A DNA stretch of 64,000 nt, taken from Leptodactylus fallax. Lineage: Eukaryota; Chordata; Amphibia; Anura; Leptodactylidae. The position numbers were made by a program, and so were the translations under genes. Location of the stretch: assembly GCA_947044405.1 (NCBI GenBank), contig CAMRHE010000463.1:430501-494500 (forward strand), written 5' to 3'. The notes below the pieces were generated by a model that had not been told where the DNA came from, did not search any database, and worked only from the letters and a program-made list of their open reading frames with translations. Below, in pieces: positions 27,501-41,990 of the stretch; position 1 is the stretch's first letter; each line of letters starts with the position of its first letter.

Positions 27501-30500
27501 CACCCTCACCACATAAGATACCGGTCATTACCGTACAGGTACAATGGGGAGAAGATGAAGAGGAGCGCACCGCCCCCTCACCACACAAGACACCAGTCAT
27601 TACCGTACAGGTACAATGGGGGGAATATGAAGAGGAGCGCACCGCCCCCTCACCACACAAGATACCGGTCATTACCGTACAGGTAAAAAGGGGGGGAATA
27701 TGAAGAGGAGCGCACTGCACCCTCACCACACAAGATACTGGTCATTACCATACAGGTACAACGGGGGGAATATGAAGAGGAACGCACAGCCCCCTCACCA
27801 CACAAGACACATGTCATTACCGTACAGATACAATGGGGGGAATATGAAGAGGAGCGCACCGCCCCCTCACCACACATGACACCGGTCATTACCGTACAGG
27901 TAAAATGGGGGGAATATGAAGAGGAGCGCACCGCCCAATCACCACAGAAGACACCAGTCATTACCGTACAGGTATAATGGGGGAATATGAAGAGGAGCGC
28001 ACCACCCCCCTCACCACACAAGACACCAGTCATTACCGTACAGGTAGAACGGGGGGGAATATGAAGAGGAGCGCACCGCACCCTCACCACACAAGACACC
28101 GGTCATTACCGTACAGGTACAATGGTGGGAATATGAAGAGGAGCGCACCGCCCCCTCACCACACAAGACACCGGTCATTACCGTACAGGTACAACGGGGG
28201 GGAATATGAAGAGTAGCGCACCGCCCCCTCACCACATAAGACACCAGTCATTACCGTACAGGTAGAACGGGGGGGAATATGAAGAGGAGCGCACCGCACC
28301 CTCACCAGACAAGACACCGGTCATTACCGTACAGGTACAATGGGGGGAATATGAAGAGAAGCGCACCGTCCCCTCACCACACAAGATACCGGTCATTACC
28401 GTACAGGTACAACGGGGGGGAATATGAAGAGGAGCGCACCGCGCCCTCACCACACAAGACACCAGTCATTACCGTACAGGTACAATGGGGGGAAGATGAA
28501 GAGGAGCACACCGCACCCTCACCACACAAGATACCGGTCATTACCGTACAGGTACAATGGGGGGAATATGAAGAGGAGCGCACCGCCCCCTCACCACACA
28601 AGACACCGGTCATTACCGTACAGCTACAATAGGGGGAATATGAAGAGGAGCGCACCGCCCCCTCACCACACAAGACACCGGTCATTACCGTACAGGTACA
28701 ATAGGGGGGAATATGAAGAGGAGCGCACCGCCCCCTCACCACATAAGATACTGGTCATTATCATACAGGTACAATAGGGGGAATATGAAGAGGAGCGCAC
28801 CGCACCCTCACCACACAAGACACCGGTCATTACCGTACAGGTATAATGGGGGGGAATATGAAGAGGAGCGCACCGTCCCCTCACCACACAAGATACCGGT
28901 AATTACCGTACAGGTATAATGGGGGGAATATGAAGAGGAGCGCACCGTCCCCTCACCACACAAGATACCGGTAATTACCGTACAGGTACAACGGGGGGAA
29001 TATGAAGAGGAGCGCACCGCCCCGTCACCACACAAGACACCGGTCATTACCGTACAGGTACAACAGGGGGGAATATGAAGAGGAGCGCACCGCCCCCTCA
29101 CCACACAAGACATCGATCATTACCGTACAGGTACAATGGGGGGAAGATGAAGAGGAGCGCACCGCCCCCTCACCACACAAGATACCGGTCATCACCGTAC
29201 AGGTACAACGGGGGGAATATGAAGAGGAGCGCACCGCCCCCTCACCACACAAGACACCAGTCATTACCGTACAGGTACAATGGGGGGAATATGAAGAGGA
29301 GCGCACCGCCCCCTCACCACATAAGATACTGGTCATTACCATACAGGTACAATAGGGGGAATAAGAAGAGGAGCGCACCGCACCCTCACCACACATGACA
29401 CCGGTCATTACCGTACAGATAAAATGGGGGGAATATGAAGAGGAGCGCACCGCCCCCTCACCACACAAGACACCGGTCATTACCGTACAGGTACAACGGG
29501 GGGGGAATATGAAGAGGAGCGCACCGCCCCCCTCACCACACAAGACACCAGTCATTACCGTACAGGTATAATGGGGGAATATGAAGAGGAGCGCACCACC
29601 CCCTCACCACACAAGACACCAGTCATTACCGTACAGGTAGAACGGGGGGGAATATGAAGAGGAGCGCACCGCACCCTCACCACACAAGACACCGGTCATT
29701 ACCGTACAGGTACAATGGTGGGAATATGAAGAGGAGCGCACCGCCCCCTCACCACACAAGACACCGGTCATTACCGTACAGGTATAATGGGGGGAATATG
29801 AAGAGGAGCGCACCGCCCCCTCACCACACAAGACACCGGTCATTACCGTACAGGTACAACGGGGGGGAATATGAAGAGTAGCGCACCGCCCCCTCACCAC
29901 ATAAGACACCAGTCATTACCGTACAGGTAGAACGGGGGGGAATATGAAGAGGAGCGCACCGCACCCTCACCACACAAGACACCGGTCATTACCGTACAGG
30001 TACAATGGGGGGAATATGAAGAGGAGCGCACCGTCCCCTCACCACACAAGATACCGGTCATTACCGTACAGGTACAACGGGGGGGAATATGAAGAGGAGC
30101 GCACCGCCCCCTCACCACACAAGACACCAGTCATTACCGTACAGGTACAATGGGGGGAAGATGAAGAGGAGCACACCGCACCCTCACCACACAAGATACC
30201 GGTCATTACCGTACAGGTACAATGGGGGGAATATGAAGAGGAGCGCACCGCCCCCTTACCACAGAAGACACCGGTCATTACCGTACAGCTACAATAGGGG
30301 GAATATGAAGAGGAGCGCACCGCCCCCTCACCACACAAGACACCGGTCATTACCGTACAGGTACAATGGGGGGAATATGAAGAGGAGCGCACCGCCCCCT
30401 CACCACACAAGACACCGGTCATTACCGTACAGGTACAATGGGGGGAATATGAAGAGGAGCGCACCGCCCCCTCACCACACAAGACACCGGTCATTACCGT

Positions 30501-30520
30501 ACAGGTACAACGGGGGGAAT
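24597..30520. repeat. Array 1 super-repeat, copy 1 (5924 bp, about 82 monomers)
   Basis: This is the first complete copy of a very long higher-order repeat. Landmarks in order are CCTGTC 24852, GCTCCGCC 25764 and 26124 (360 bp apart), CATGTC 27810, CAGCTACAATAG 28621, CCGCCCCGTC 29017 and a second CAGCTACAATAG 30286. The same list recurs in copy 2 at offsets of 5923-6140 bp. Individual monomers within the copy are distinct from each other, while monomers at the same place in the next copy match. Confidence 0.88.
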
Positions 30521-33500
30521 ATGAAGAGGAGCGCACCGCACCCTCACCACACAAGACACCGGTCATTACCGTACAGGTACAATGGGGGGAATATGAAGAG
30601 GGGCGCACCGCCTCCTCACCACACAAGACACCGGTCATTACCGTACAGGTACAACGGGGGGAATATGAAGAGGAGCGCACCGCACCCTCACCACACAAGA
30701 CATCGATCATTACCGTACAGGTACAAAGGGGGGAATATGAAGAGGAGCGCACCGCACCCTCACCAAACAAGACACCTGTCATTACCGTACAGGTATAATG
30801 GGGGGGAATATGAAGAGGAGCGCACCGCACCCTCACCACACAAGACATCGATCATTACCGTACAGGTACAATGGGGGGAATATGAAGAGGAGCGCACCGC
30901 CCCCTCACCACACAAGATACCGGTCATTACCGTACAGGTACAATGGGGGGAATATGAAGAGGAGCGCACCGCCTCCTCACCACACAAGATACTGGTCATT
31001 ACCATACAGGTACAATGGGGGGAATATGAAGAGGAGCGCACCGCACCCTCACCACACAAGACATCGATCATTACCGTACAGGTACAACAGGGGGAATATG
31101 AAGAGGAGCGCACCGCCCCCTCACCACACAAGACACCAGTCATTACCGTACAGGTACAACGGGGGGGAATATGAAGAGGAGCGCACCGCACCCTCACCAC
31201 ACAAGACATCGATCATTACCGTACAGGTACAATGGGGGGAATATGAAGAGGAGCGCACCGCACCCTCACCACACAAGACACCGGTCATTACCGTACAGGT
31301 ACAATGGGGGGAATATGAAGAGGAGCGCACCGCCCCCTCACCACATAAGATACTGGTCATTACCATACAGGTACAATAGGGGGAATATGAAGAGGAGCGC
31401 ACCGCCCCCTCACCACACAAGACACCGGTCATTACCGTACAGGTATAATGGGGGGAATATGAAGAGGAGCGCACCGCCCCCTCACCACATAAGATACTGG
31501 TCATTACCGTACAGGTACAATGTGGGGAATATGAAGAGGAGCGCACCGCCCCCTCACCAAACAAGATACCGGTCATTACCATACAGGTACAATGGGGGGA
31601 ATATGAAGAGGAACGCACCGCACCCTCACCACACAAGACATCGATCATTACAGTACAGGTACAATGGGGGGAATATGAAGAGGAGCGCACCGCCCCCTCA
31701 CCACACAAGATACCGGTCATTACCGTACAGGTACAACGGGGGGGAATATGAAGAGGAGCGCTCCGCCCCCTCACCACACAAGACACCGGTCATTACCGTA
31801 CAGGTACAATGGGGGGAATATGAAGAGGAGAGCACCGCACCCTCACCACACAAGATACCGGTCATTACCGTACAGGTACAATGGGGGGTATATGAAGAGG
31901 AGCGAACCGCACCCTCACCACACAAGACATCGATCATTACCGTACAGGTACAATGGGGGGAATATGAAGAGGAGCGCACCGCCCCCTCACCACACAAGAC
32001 ATCGATCATTACCGTACAGGTACAATGGGGGGAAGATGAAGAGGAGCGCACCGCCCCCTCACCACACAAGATATCGGTCATCACCGTACAGGTACAACGG
32101 GGGGAATATGAAGAGGAGCGCTCCGCCCCCTCACCACACAAGACACCGGTCATTACCGTACAGGTACAATGGGGGGAATATGAAGAGGAGCGCACCGCAC
32201 CCTCACCACACAAGACATCGATCATTACCGTACAGGTACAATGGGAGGAATATGAAGAGGAGCGCACCGCCCCCTCACCACACAAGATACCGGTCATCAC
32301 CGTACAGGTACAACGGGGGGAAAATGAAGAGGAGCGCACCGCCCCCTCACCACATAACATACTGGTCATTACCATAAAGGTACAATAGGGGGAATATGAA
32401 GAGGAGCGCACCGCCCCCTCACCACACAAGACACCAGTCATTACCGTACAGGTATAATGGGGGGAATATGAAGAGGAGAGCACCGCACCCTCACCACACA
32501 AGATAACGGTCATTACCGTACAGGTACAACAGGGGGAATATGAAGAGGAGCGCACCGCCCCCTCACCACACAAGACACCGGTCATTACCGTACAGGTACA
32601 ATGGGGGGGAATATGAAGAGGAGCGCACCGCCCCCTCACCACACAAGACACCGGTCATTACCGTACAGGTACAATAGGGGGAATATAAAGAGGAGCGCAC
32701 CGCACCCTCACCACATAAGATACCGGTCATTACCGTACAGGTACAATGGGGGGAAGATGAAGAGGAGCGCACCGCCCCCTCACCACACAAGACACCGGTC
32801 ATTACCGTACAGGTACAATGGGGGGAAGATGAAGAGGAGCGCACCGCCCCCTCACCACACAAGACACCAGTCATTACCGTACAGGTACAATGGGGGGAAT
32901 ATGAAGAGGAGCGCACCGCCCCCTCACAACAAAAGACACCGGTCATTACCGTACAGGTACAATGGGGGGGAATATGAAGAGGAGCGCACCGCACCCTCAC
33001 CACACAAGACATCGATCATTACCGTACAGGTACAATGGGAGGAATATAAAGAGGAGCGCACCGCCCCCTCACCACACAAGATACCGGTCATCACCGTACA
33101 GGTACAATGGGGGGAAAATGAAGAGGAGCGCACCGCCCCCTCACCACATAAGATACTGGTCATTACCATAAAGGTACAATAGGGGGAATATGAAGAGGAG
33201 CGCACCGCCCCTTCACCACACAAGACACCAGTCATTACCGTACAGGTACAATGGGGGGAATATGAAGAGGAGAGCACCGCACCCTAACCACACAAGATAA
33301 CGGTCATTACCGTACAGGTACAACAGGGGGAATATGAAGAGGAGCGCAACGCACCCTCACCACACAAGACACCGGTCATTACCGTACAGGTACAATGGGG
33401 GGAATATGAAGAGGAGCGCACCGCCCCCTCACCACACAAGACACCGGTCATTACCGTACAGGTACAATAGGGGGAATATGAAGAGGAGCGCACCGCACCC

Positions 33501-36500
33501 TCACCACATAAGATACCGGTCATTACCGTACAGGTACAATGGGGAGAAGATGAAGAGGAGCGCACCGCCCCCTCACCACACAAGACACCGGTCATTACCG
33601 TACAGGTACAATGGGGGAAATATGAAGAGGAGCGCACCGCCCCCTCACCACACAAGATACCGGTCATTACCGTACAGGTACAATGGGGGGAAGATGAAGA
33701 GGAGCGCACCGCCCCCTCACCACACAAGACACCAGTCATTACCGTACAGGTACAATGGGGGGAATATGAAGAGGAGCGCACCGCCCCCTCACCACACAAG
33801 ATACCGGTCATTACCGTACAGGTAAAAAGGGGGGGAATATGAAGAGGAGCGCACTGCACCCTCACCACACAAGATACTGGTCATTACCATACAGGTACAA
33901 CGGGGGGAATATGAAGAGGAGCGCACAGCCCCCTCACCACACAAGACACATGTCATTACCGTACAGATACAATGGGGGGAATATGAAGAGGAGCGCACCG
34001 CCCCCTCACCACACATGACACCGGTCATTACCGTACAGGTAAAATGGGGGGAATATGAAGAGGAGCGCACCGCCCAATCACCACAGAAGACACCAGTCAT
34101 TACCGTACAGGTATAATGGGGGAATATGAAGAGGAGCGCACCACCCCCCTCACCACACAAGACACCAGTCATTACCGTACAGGTAGAACGGGGGGGAATA
34201 TGAAGAGGAGCGCACCGCACCCTCACCACACAAGACACCGGTCATTACCGTACAGGTACAATGGTGGGAATATGAAGAGGAGCGCACCGCCCCCTCACCA
34301 CACAAGACACCGGTCATTACCGTACAGGTACAACGGGGGGGAATATGAAGAGTAGCGCACCGCCCCCTCACCACATAAGACACCAGTCATTACCGTACAG
34401 GTAGAACGGGGGGGAATATGAAGAGGAGCGCACCGCACCCTCACCAGACAAGACACCGGTCATTACCGTACAGGTACAATGGGGTGAATATGAAGAGAAG
34501 CGCACCGTCCCCTCACCACACAAGATACCGGTCATTACCGTACAGGTACAACGGGGGGGAATATGAAGAGGAGCGCACCGCCCCCTCACCACACAAGACA
34601 CCAGTCATTACCGTACAGGTACAATGGGGGGAAGATGAAGAGGAGCACACCGCACCCTCACCACACAAGATACCGGTCATTACCGTACAGGTACAATGGG
34701 GGGAATATGAAGAGGAGCGCACCGCCCCCCTCACCACACAAGACACCGGTCATTACCGTACAGCTACAATAGGGGGAATATGAAGAGGAGCGCACCGCCC
34801 CCTCACCACACAAGACACCGGTCATTACCGTACAGGTACAATAGGGGGAATATGAAGAGGAGCGCACCGCCCCCTCACCACATAAGATACTGGTCATTAT
34901 CATACAGGTACAATAGGGGGAATATGAAGAGGAGCGCACCGTCCCCTCACCACACAAGATACCGGTAATTACCGTACAGGTATAATGGGGGGAATATGAA
35001 GAGGAGCGCACCGTCCCCTCACCACACAAGATACCGGTAATTACCGTACAGGTACAACGGGGGGAATATGAAGAGGAGCGCACCGCCCCGTCACCACACA
35101 AGACACCGGTCATTACCGTACAGGTACAACAGGGGGGGAATATGAAGAGGAGCGCACCGCCCCCTCACCACACAAGACATCGATCATTACCGTACAGGTA
35201 CAATGGGGGGAAGATGAAGAGGAGCGCACCGCCCCCTCACCACACAAGATACCGGTCATCACCGTACAGGTACAACGGGGGGAATATGAAGAGGAGCGCA
35301 CCGCCCCCTCACCACACAAGACACCAGTCATTACCGTACAGGTACAATGGGGGGAATATGAAGAGGAGCGCACCGCCCCCTCACCACATAAGATACTGGT
35401 CATTACCATACAGGTACAATAGGGGGAATAAGAAGAGGAGCGCACCGCACCCTCACCACACATGACACCGGTCATTACCGTACAGGTAAAATGGGGGGAA
35501 TATGAAGAGGAGCGCACCGCCCCCTCACCACACAAGACACCGGTCATTACCGTACAGGTACAACGGGGGGGAATATGAAGAGGAGCGCACCGCCCCCTCA
35601 CCACACAAGACACCAGTCATTACCGTACAGGTATAATGGGGGAATATGAAGAGGAGCGCACCACCCCCTCACCACACAAGACACCAGTCATTACCGTACA
35701 GGTAGAACGGGGGGGAATATGAAGAGGAGCGCACCGCACCCTCACCACACAAGACACCGGTCATTACCGTACAGGTACAATGGTGGGAATATGAAGAGGA
35801 GCGCACCGCCCCCTCACCACACAAGACACCGGTCATTACCGTACAGGTATAATGGGGGGAATATGAAGAGGAGCGCACCGCCCCCTCACCACACAAGACA
35901 CCGGTCATTACCGTACAGGTACAACGGGGGGGAATATGAAGAGTAGCGCACCGCCCCCTCACCACATAAGACACCAGTCATTACCGTACAGGTAGAACGG
36001 GTGGGAATATGAAGAGGAGCGCACCGCACCCTCACCACACAAGACACCGGTCATTACCGTACAGGTACAATGGGGGGAATATGAAGAGGAGCGCACCGTC
36101 CCCTCACCACACAAGATACCGGTCATTACCGTACAGGTACAACGGGGGGAATATGAAGAGGAGCGCACCGCCCCCTCACCACACAAGACACCAGTCATTA
36201 CCGTACAGGTACAATGGGGGGAAGATGAAGAGGAGCACACCGCACCCTCACCACACAAGATACCGGTCATTACCGTACAGGTACAATGGGGGGAATATGA
36301 AGAGGAGCGCACCGCCCCCTCACCACAGAAGACACCGGTCATTACCGTACAGCTACAATAGGGGGGAATATGAAGAGGAGCGCACCGCCCCCTCACCACA
36401 CAAGACACCGGTCATTACCGTACAGGTACAATGGGGGGAATATGAAGAGGAGCGCACCGCCCCCTCACCACACAAGACACCGGTCATTACCGTACAGGTA

Positions 36501-36586
36501 CAATGGGGGGAATATGAAGAGGAGCGCACCGCCCCCTCACCACACAAGACACCGGTCATTACCGTACAGGTACAACGGGGGGGAAT
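30521..36586. repeat. Array 1 super-repeat, copy 2 (6066 bp, about 84 monomers)
   Basis: This is the second complete copy. Landmarks are CCTGTC 30775, GCTCCGCC 31760 and 32120, CATGTC 33949, CAGCTACAATAG 34761, CCGCCCCGTC 35083 and the second CAGCTACAATAG 36350. The distance from 34761 to 35083 is 322 bp, against 393-396 bp in seven other blocks, so one monomer has been lost from block S here. A CACAACAAAAG monomer (32925) is shared with copy 3 but was not seen in copy 1. This suggests that copies 2 and 3 are the closest relatives. Confidence 0.88.
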
Positions 36587-39500
36587 ATGAAGAGGAGCGC
36601 ACCGCACCCTCACCACACAAGACACCGGTCATTACCGTACAGGTACAATGGGGGGAATATGAAGAGGGGAGCACCGCCTCCTCACCACACAAGACACCGG
36701 TCATTACCGTACAGGTACAACGGGGGGAATATGAAGAGGAGCGCACCGCACCCTCACCACACAAGACATCGATCATTACCGTACAGGTACAAAGGGGGGG
36801 AATATGAAGAGGAGCGCACCGCACCCTCACCAAACAAGACACCTGTCATTACCGTACAGGTATAATGGGGGGAATATGAAGAGGAGCGCACCGCACCCTC
36901 ACCACACAAGACATCGATCATTACCGTACAGGTACAATGGGGGGAATATGAAGAGGAGCGCACCGCCCCCTCACCACACAAGATACCGGTCATTACCGTA
37001 CAGGTACAATGGGGGGAATATGAAGAGGAGCGCACCGCCTCCTCACCACACAAGATACTGGTCATTACCATACAGGTACAATGGGGGGAATATGAAGAGG
37101 AGCGCACCGCACCCTCACCACACAAGACATCGATCATTACCGTACAGGTACAACAGGGGGAATATGAAGAGGAGCGCACCGCCCCCTCACCACACAAGAC
37201 ACCAGTCATTACCGTACAGGTACAACGGGGGGGAATATGAAGAGGAGCGCACCGCACCCTCACCACACAAGACACCGGTCATTACCGTACAGGTACAATG
37301 GGGGGAATATGAAGAGGAGCGCACCGCCCCCTCACCACATAAGATACTGGTCATTACCATACAGGTACAATAGGGGGAATATGAAGAGGAGCGCACCGCC
37401 CCCTCACCACACAAGACACCGGTCATTACCGTACAGGTATAATGGGGGGAATATGAAGAGGAGCGCACCGCCCCCTCACCACATAAGATACTGGTCATTA
37501 CCGTACAGGTACAATGTGGGGAATATGAAGAGGAGCGCACCGCCCCCCTCACCAAACAAGATACCGGTCATTACCATACAGGTACAATGGGGGGAATATG
37601 AAGAGGAACGCACCGCACCCTCACCACACAAGACATCGATCATTACAGTACAGGTACAATGGGGGGAATATGAAGAGGAGCGCACCGCCCCCTCACCACA
37701 CAAGACATCGATCATTACCGTACAGGTACAATGGGGGGAAGATGAAGAGGAGCGCACCGCCCCCTCACCACACAAGATATCGGTCATCACCGTACAGGTA
37801 CAACGGGGGGAATATGAAGAGGAGCGCTCCGCCCCCTCACCACACAAGACACCGGTCATTACCGTACAGGTACAATGGGGGGAATATGAAGAGGAGCGCA
37901 CCGCACCCTCACCACACAAGACATCGATCATTACCGTACAGGTACAATGGGAGGAATATGAAGAGGAGCGCACCGCCCCCTCACCACACAAGATACCGGT
38001 CATCACCGTACAGGTACAACGGGGGGAAAATGAAGAGGAGCGCACCGCCCCCTCACCACATAACATACTGGTCATTACCATAAAGGTACAATAGGGGGAA
38101 TATGAAGAGGAGCGCACCGCCCCCTCACCACACAAGACACCAGTCATTACCGTACAGGTATAATGGGGGGAATATGAAGAGGAGAGCACCGCACCCTCAC
38201 CACACAAGATAACGGTCATTACCGTACAGGTACAACAGGGGGAATATGAAGAGGAGCGCACCGCCCCCTCACCACACAAGACACCGGTCATTACCGTACA
38301 GGTACAATGGGGGGAATATGAAGAGGAGCGCACCGCCCCCTCACCACACAAGACACCGGTCATTACCGTACAGGTACAATAGGGGGAATATAAAGAGGAG
38401 CGCACCGCACCCTCACCACATAAGATACCGGTCATTACCGTACAGGTACAATGGGGGGAAGATGAAGAGGAGCGCACCGCCCCCTCACCACACAAGACAC
38501 CGGTCATTACCGTACAGGTACAATGGGGGGAAGATGAAGAGGAGCGCACCGCCCCCTCACCACACAAGACACCAGTCATTACCGTACAGGTACAATGGGG
38601 GGAATATGAAGAGGAGCGCACCGCCCCCCTCACAACAAAAGACACCGGTCATTACCGTACAGGTACAATGGGGGGAATATGAAGAGGAGCGCACCGCACC
38701 CTCACCACACAAGACATCGATCATTACCGTACAGGTACAATGGGAGGAATATAAAGAGGAGCGCACCGCCCCCTCACCACACAAGATACCGGTCATCACC
38801 GTACAGGTACAATGGGGGGAAAATGAAGAGGAGCGCACCGCCCCCTCACCACATAAGATACTGGTCATTACCATAAAGGTACAATAGGGGGAATATGAAG
38901 AGGAGCGCACCGCCCCTTCACCACACAAGACACCAGTCATTACCGTACAGGTACAATGGGGGGAATATGAAGAGGAGAGCACCGCACCCTCACCACACAA
39001 GATAACGGTCATTACCGTACAGGTACAACAGGGGGAATATGAAGAGGAGCGCAACGCACCCTCACCACACAAGACACCGGTCATTACCGTACAGGTACAA
39101 TGGGGGGAATATGAAGAGGAGCGCACCGCCCCCTCACCACACAAGACACCGGTCATTACCGTACAGGTACAATAGGGGGAATATGAAGAGGAGCGCACCG
39201 CACCCTCACCACATAAGATACCGGTCATTACCGTACAGGTACAATGGGGAGAAGATGAAGAGGAGCGCACCGCCCCCTCACCACACAAGACACCGGTCAT
39301 TACCGTACAGGTACAATGGGGGAAATATGAAGAGGAGCGCACCGCCCCCTCACCACACAAGATACCGGTCATTACCGTACAGGTACAATGGGGGGAAGAT
39401 GAAGAGGAGCGCACCGCCCCCTCACCACACAAGACACCAGTCATTACCGTACAGGTACAATGGGGGGAATATGAAGAGGAGCGCACCGCCCCCCTCACAA

Positions 39501-41990
39501 CAAAAGACACCGGTCATTACCGTACAGGTACAATGGGGGGAATATGAAGAGGAGCGCACCGCACCCTCACCACACAAGACATCGATCATTACCGTACAGG
39601 TACAATGGGAGGAATATAAAGAGGAGCGCACCGCCCCCTCACCACACAAGATACCGGTCATCACCGTACAGGTACAATGGGGGGAAAATGAAGAGGAGCG
39701 CACCGCCCCCTCACCACATAAGATACTGGTCATTACCATAAAGGTACAATAGGGGGAATATGAAGAGGAGCGCACCGCCCCTTCACCACACAAGACACCA
39801 GTCATTACCGTACAGGTACAATGGGGGGAATATGAAGAGGAGAGCACCGCACCCTCACCACACAAGATAACGGTCATTACCGTACAGGTACAACAGGGGG
39901 AATATGAAGAGGAGTGCACCGCACCCTCACCACACAAGACACCGGTCATTACCGTACAGGTACAATGGGGGGAATATGAAGAGGAGCGCACCGCCCCCTC
40001 ACCACACAAGACACCGGTCATTACCGTACAGGTACAATAGGGGGAATATGAAGAGGAGCGCACCGCACCCTCACCACATAAGATACCGGTCATTACCGTA
40101 CAGGTACAATGGGGAGAAGATGAAGAGGAGCGCACCGCCCCCTCACCACACAAGACACCGGTCATTACCGTACAGGTACAATGGGGGAAATATGAAGAGG
40201 AGCGCACCGCCCCCTCACCACACAAGATACCGGTCATTACCGTACAGGTACAATGGGGGGAAGATGAAGAGGAGCGCACCGCCCCCTCACCACACAAGAC
40301 ACCAGTCATTACCGTACAGGTACAATGGGGGGAATATGAAGAGGAGCGCACCGCCCCCTCACCACACAAGATACCGGTCATTACCGTACAGGTAAAAAGG
40401 GGGGGAATATGAAGAGGAGCGCACTGCACCCTCACCACACAAGATACTGGTCATTACCATACAGGTACAACGGGGGGAATATGAAGAGGAGCGCACCGCC
40501 CCCTCACCACACAAGACACATGTCATTACCGTACAGATACAATGGGGGGAATATGAAGAGGAGCGCACCGCCCCCTCACCACACATGACACCGGTCATTA
40601 CCGTACAGGTAAAATGGGGGGAATATGAAGAGGAGCGCACCGCCCAATCACCACACAAGACACCAGTCATTACCGTACAGGTATAATGGGGGAATATGAA
40701 GAGGAGCGCACCACCCCCTCACCACACAAGACACCAGTCATTACCGTACAAGTAGAACGGGGGGGAATATGAAGAGGAGCGCACCACACCCTCACCACAC
40801 AAGACACCGGTCATTACCGTACAGGTACAATGGTGGGAATATGAAGAGGAGCGCACCGCCCCCCTCACCACACAAGACACCGGTCATTACCGTACAGGTA
40901 CAACGGGGGGGAATATGAAGAGTAGCGCACCGCCCCCTCACCACATAAGACACCAGTCATTACCGTACAGGTAGAACGGGGGGGAATATGAAGAGGAGCG
41001 CACCGCACCCTCACCAGACAAGACACCGGTCATTACCGTACAGGTACAATGGGGGGAATATGAAGAGAAGCGCACCGTCCCCTCACCACACAAGATACCG
41101 GTCATTACCGTACAGGTACAACGGGGGGGAATATGAAGAGGAGCGCACCGCCCCCTCACCACACAAGGCACCAGTCATTACCGTACAGGTACAATGGGGG
41201 GAAGATGAAGAGGAGCACACCGCACCCTCACCACACAAGATACCGGTCATTACCGTACAGGTACAATGGGGGGAATATGAAGAGGAGCGCACCGCCCCCT
41301 CACCACACAAGACACCGGTCATTACCGTACAGCTACAATAGGGGGAATATGAAGAGGAGCGCACCGCCCCCTCACCACACAAGACACCGGTCATTACCGT
41401 ACAGGTACAATAGGGGGAATATGAAGAGGAGCGCACCGCCCCCCTCACCACATAAGATACTGGTCATTATCATACAGGTACAATAGGGGGAATATGAAGA
41501 GGAGCGCACCGCACCCTCACCACACAAGACACCGGTCATTACCGTACAGGTATAATGGGGGGAATATGAAGAGGAGCGCACCGTCCCCTCACCACACAAG
41601 ATACCGGTAATTACCGTACAGGTATAATGGGGGGAATATGAAGAGGAGCGCACCGTCCCCTCACCACACAAGATACCGGTAATTACCGTACAGGTACAAC
41701 GGGGGGAATATGAAGAGGAGCGCACCGCCCCGTCACCACACAAGACACCGGTCATTACCGTACAGGTACAACAGGGGGGGAATATGAAGAGGAGCGCACC
41801 GCCCCCTCACCACACAAGACATCGATCATTACCGTACAGGTACAATGGGGGGAAGATGAAGAGGAGCGCACCGCCCCCTCACCACACAAGATACCGGTCA
41901 TCACCGTACAGGTACAACGGGGGGAATATGAAGAGGAGCGCACCGCCCCCTCACCACACAAGACACCAGTCATTACCGTACAGGTACAAT
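36587..41990. repeat. Array 1 super-repeat, copy 3 (incomplete, rearranged)
   Basis: Landmarks are CCTGTC 36842, GCTCCGCC 37826 (only one, so the 360-bp, five-monomer interval of copies 1 and 2 is lost), CATGTC 40519, CAGCTACAATAG 41330 and CCGCCCCGTC 41725. The copy holds an internal 865-bp duplication. After about 41990 the order no longer follows the other copies, and the second CAGCTACAATAG monomer never appears. The copy is truncated on its right side, toward the array edge. Confidence 0.85.
38631..40360. repeat. Array 1 local duplication, 865 bp (12 monomers)
   Basis: The CACAACAAAAG monomer is present at 38631 and again at 39496, exactly 865 bp later, with matching neighbours on the left. 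Super-repeat copy 2 has it once (32925). The duplication is thus specific to copy 3 and later than the 6-kb duplication. The two halves already differ: one monomer near 39050 reads GCGCAACGC, and its partner near 39913 reads GTGCACCGC. Confidence 0.82.
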
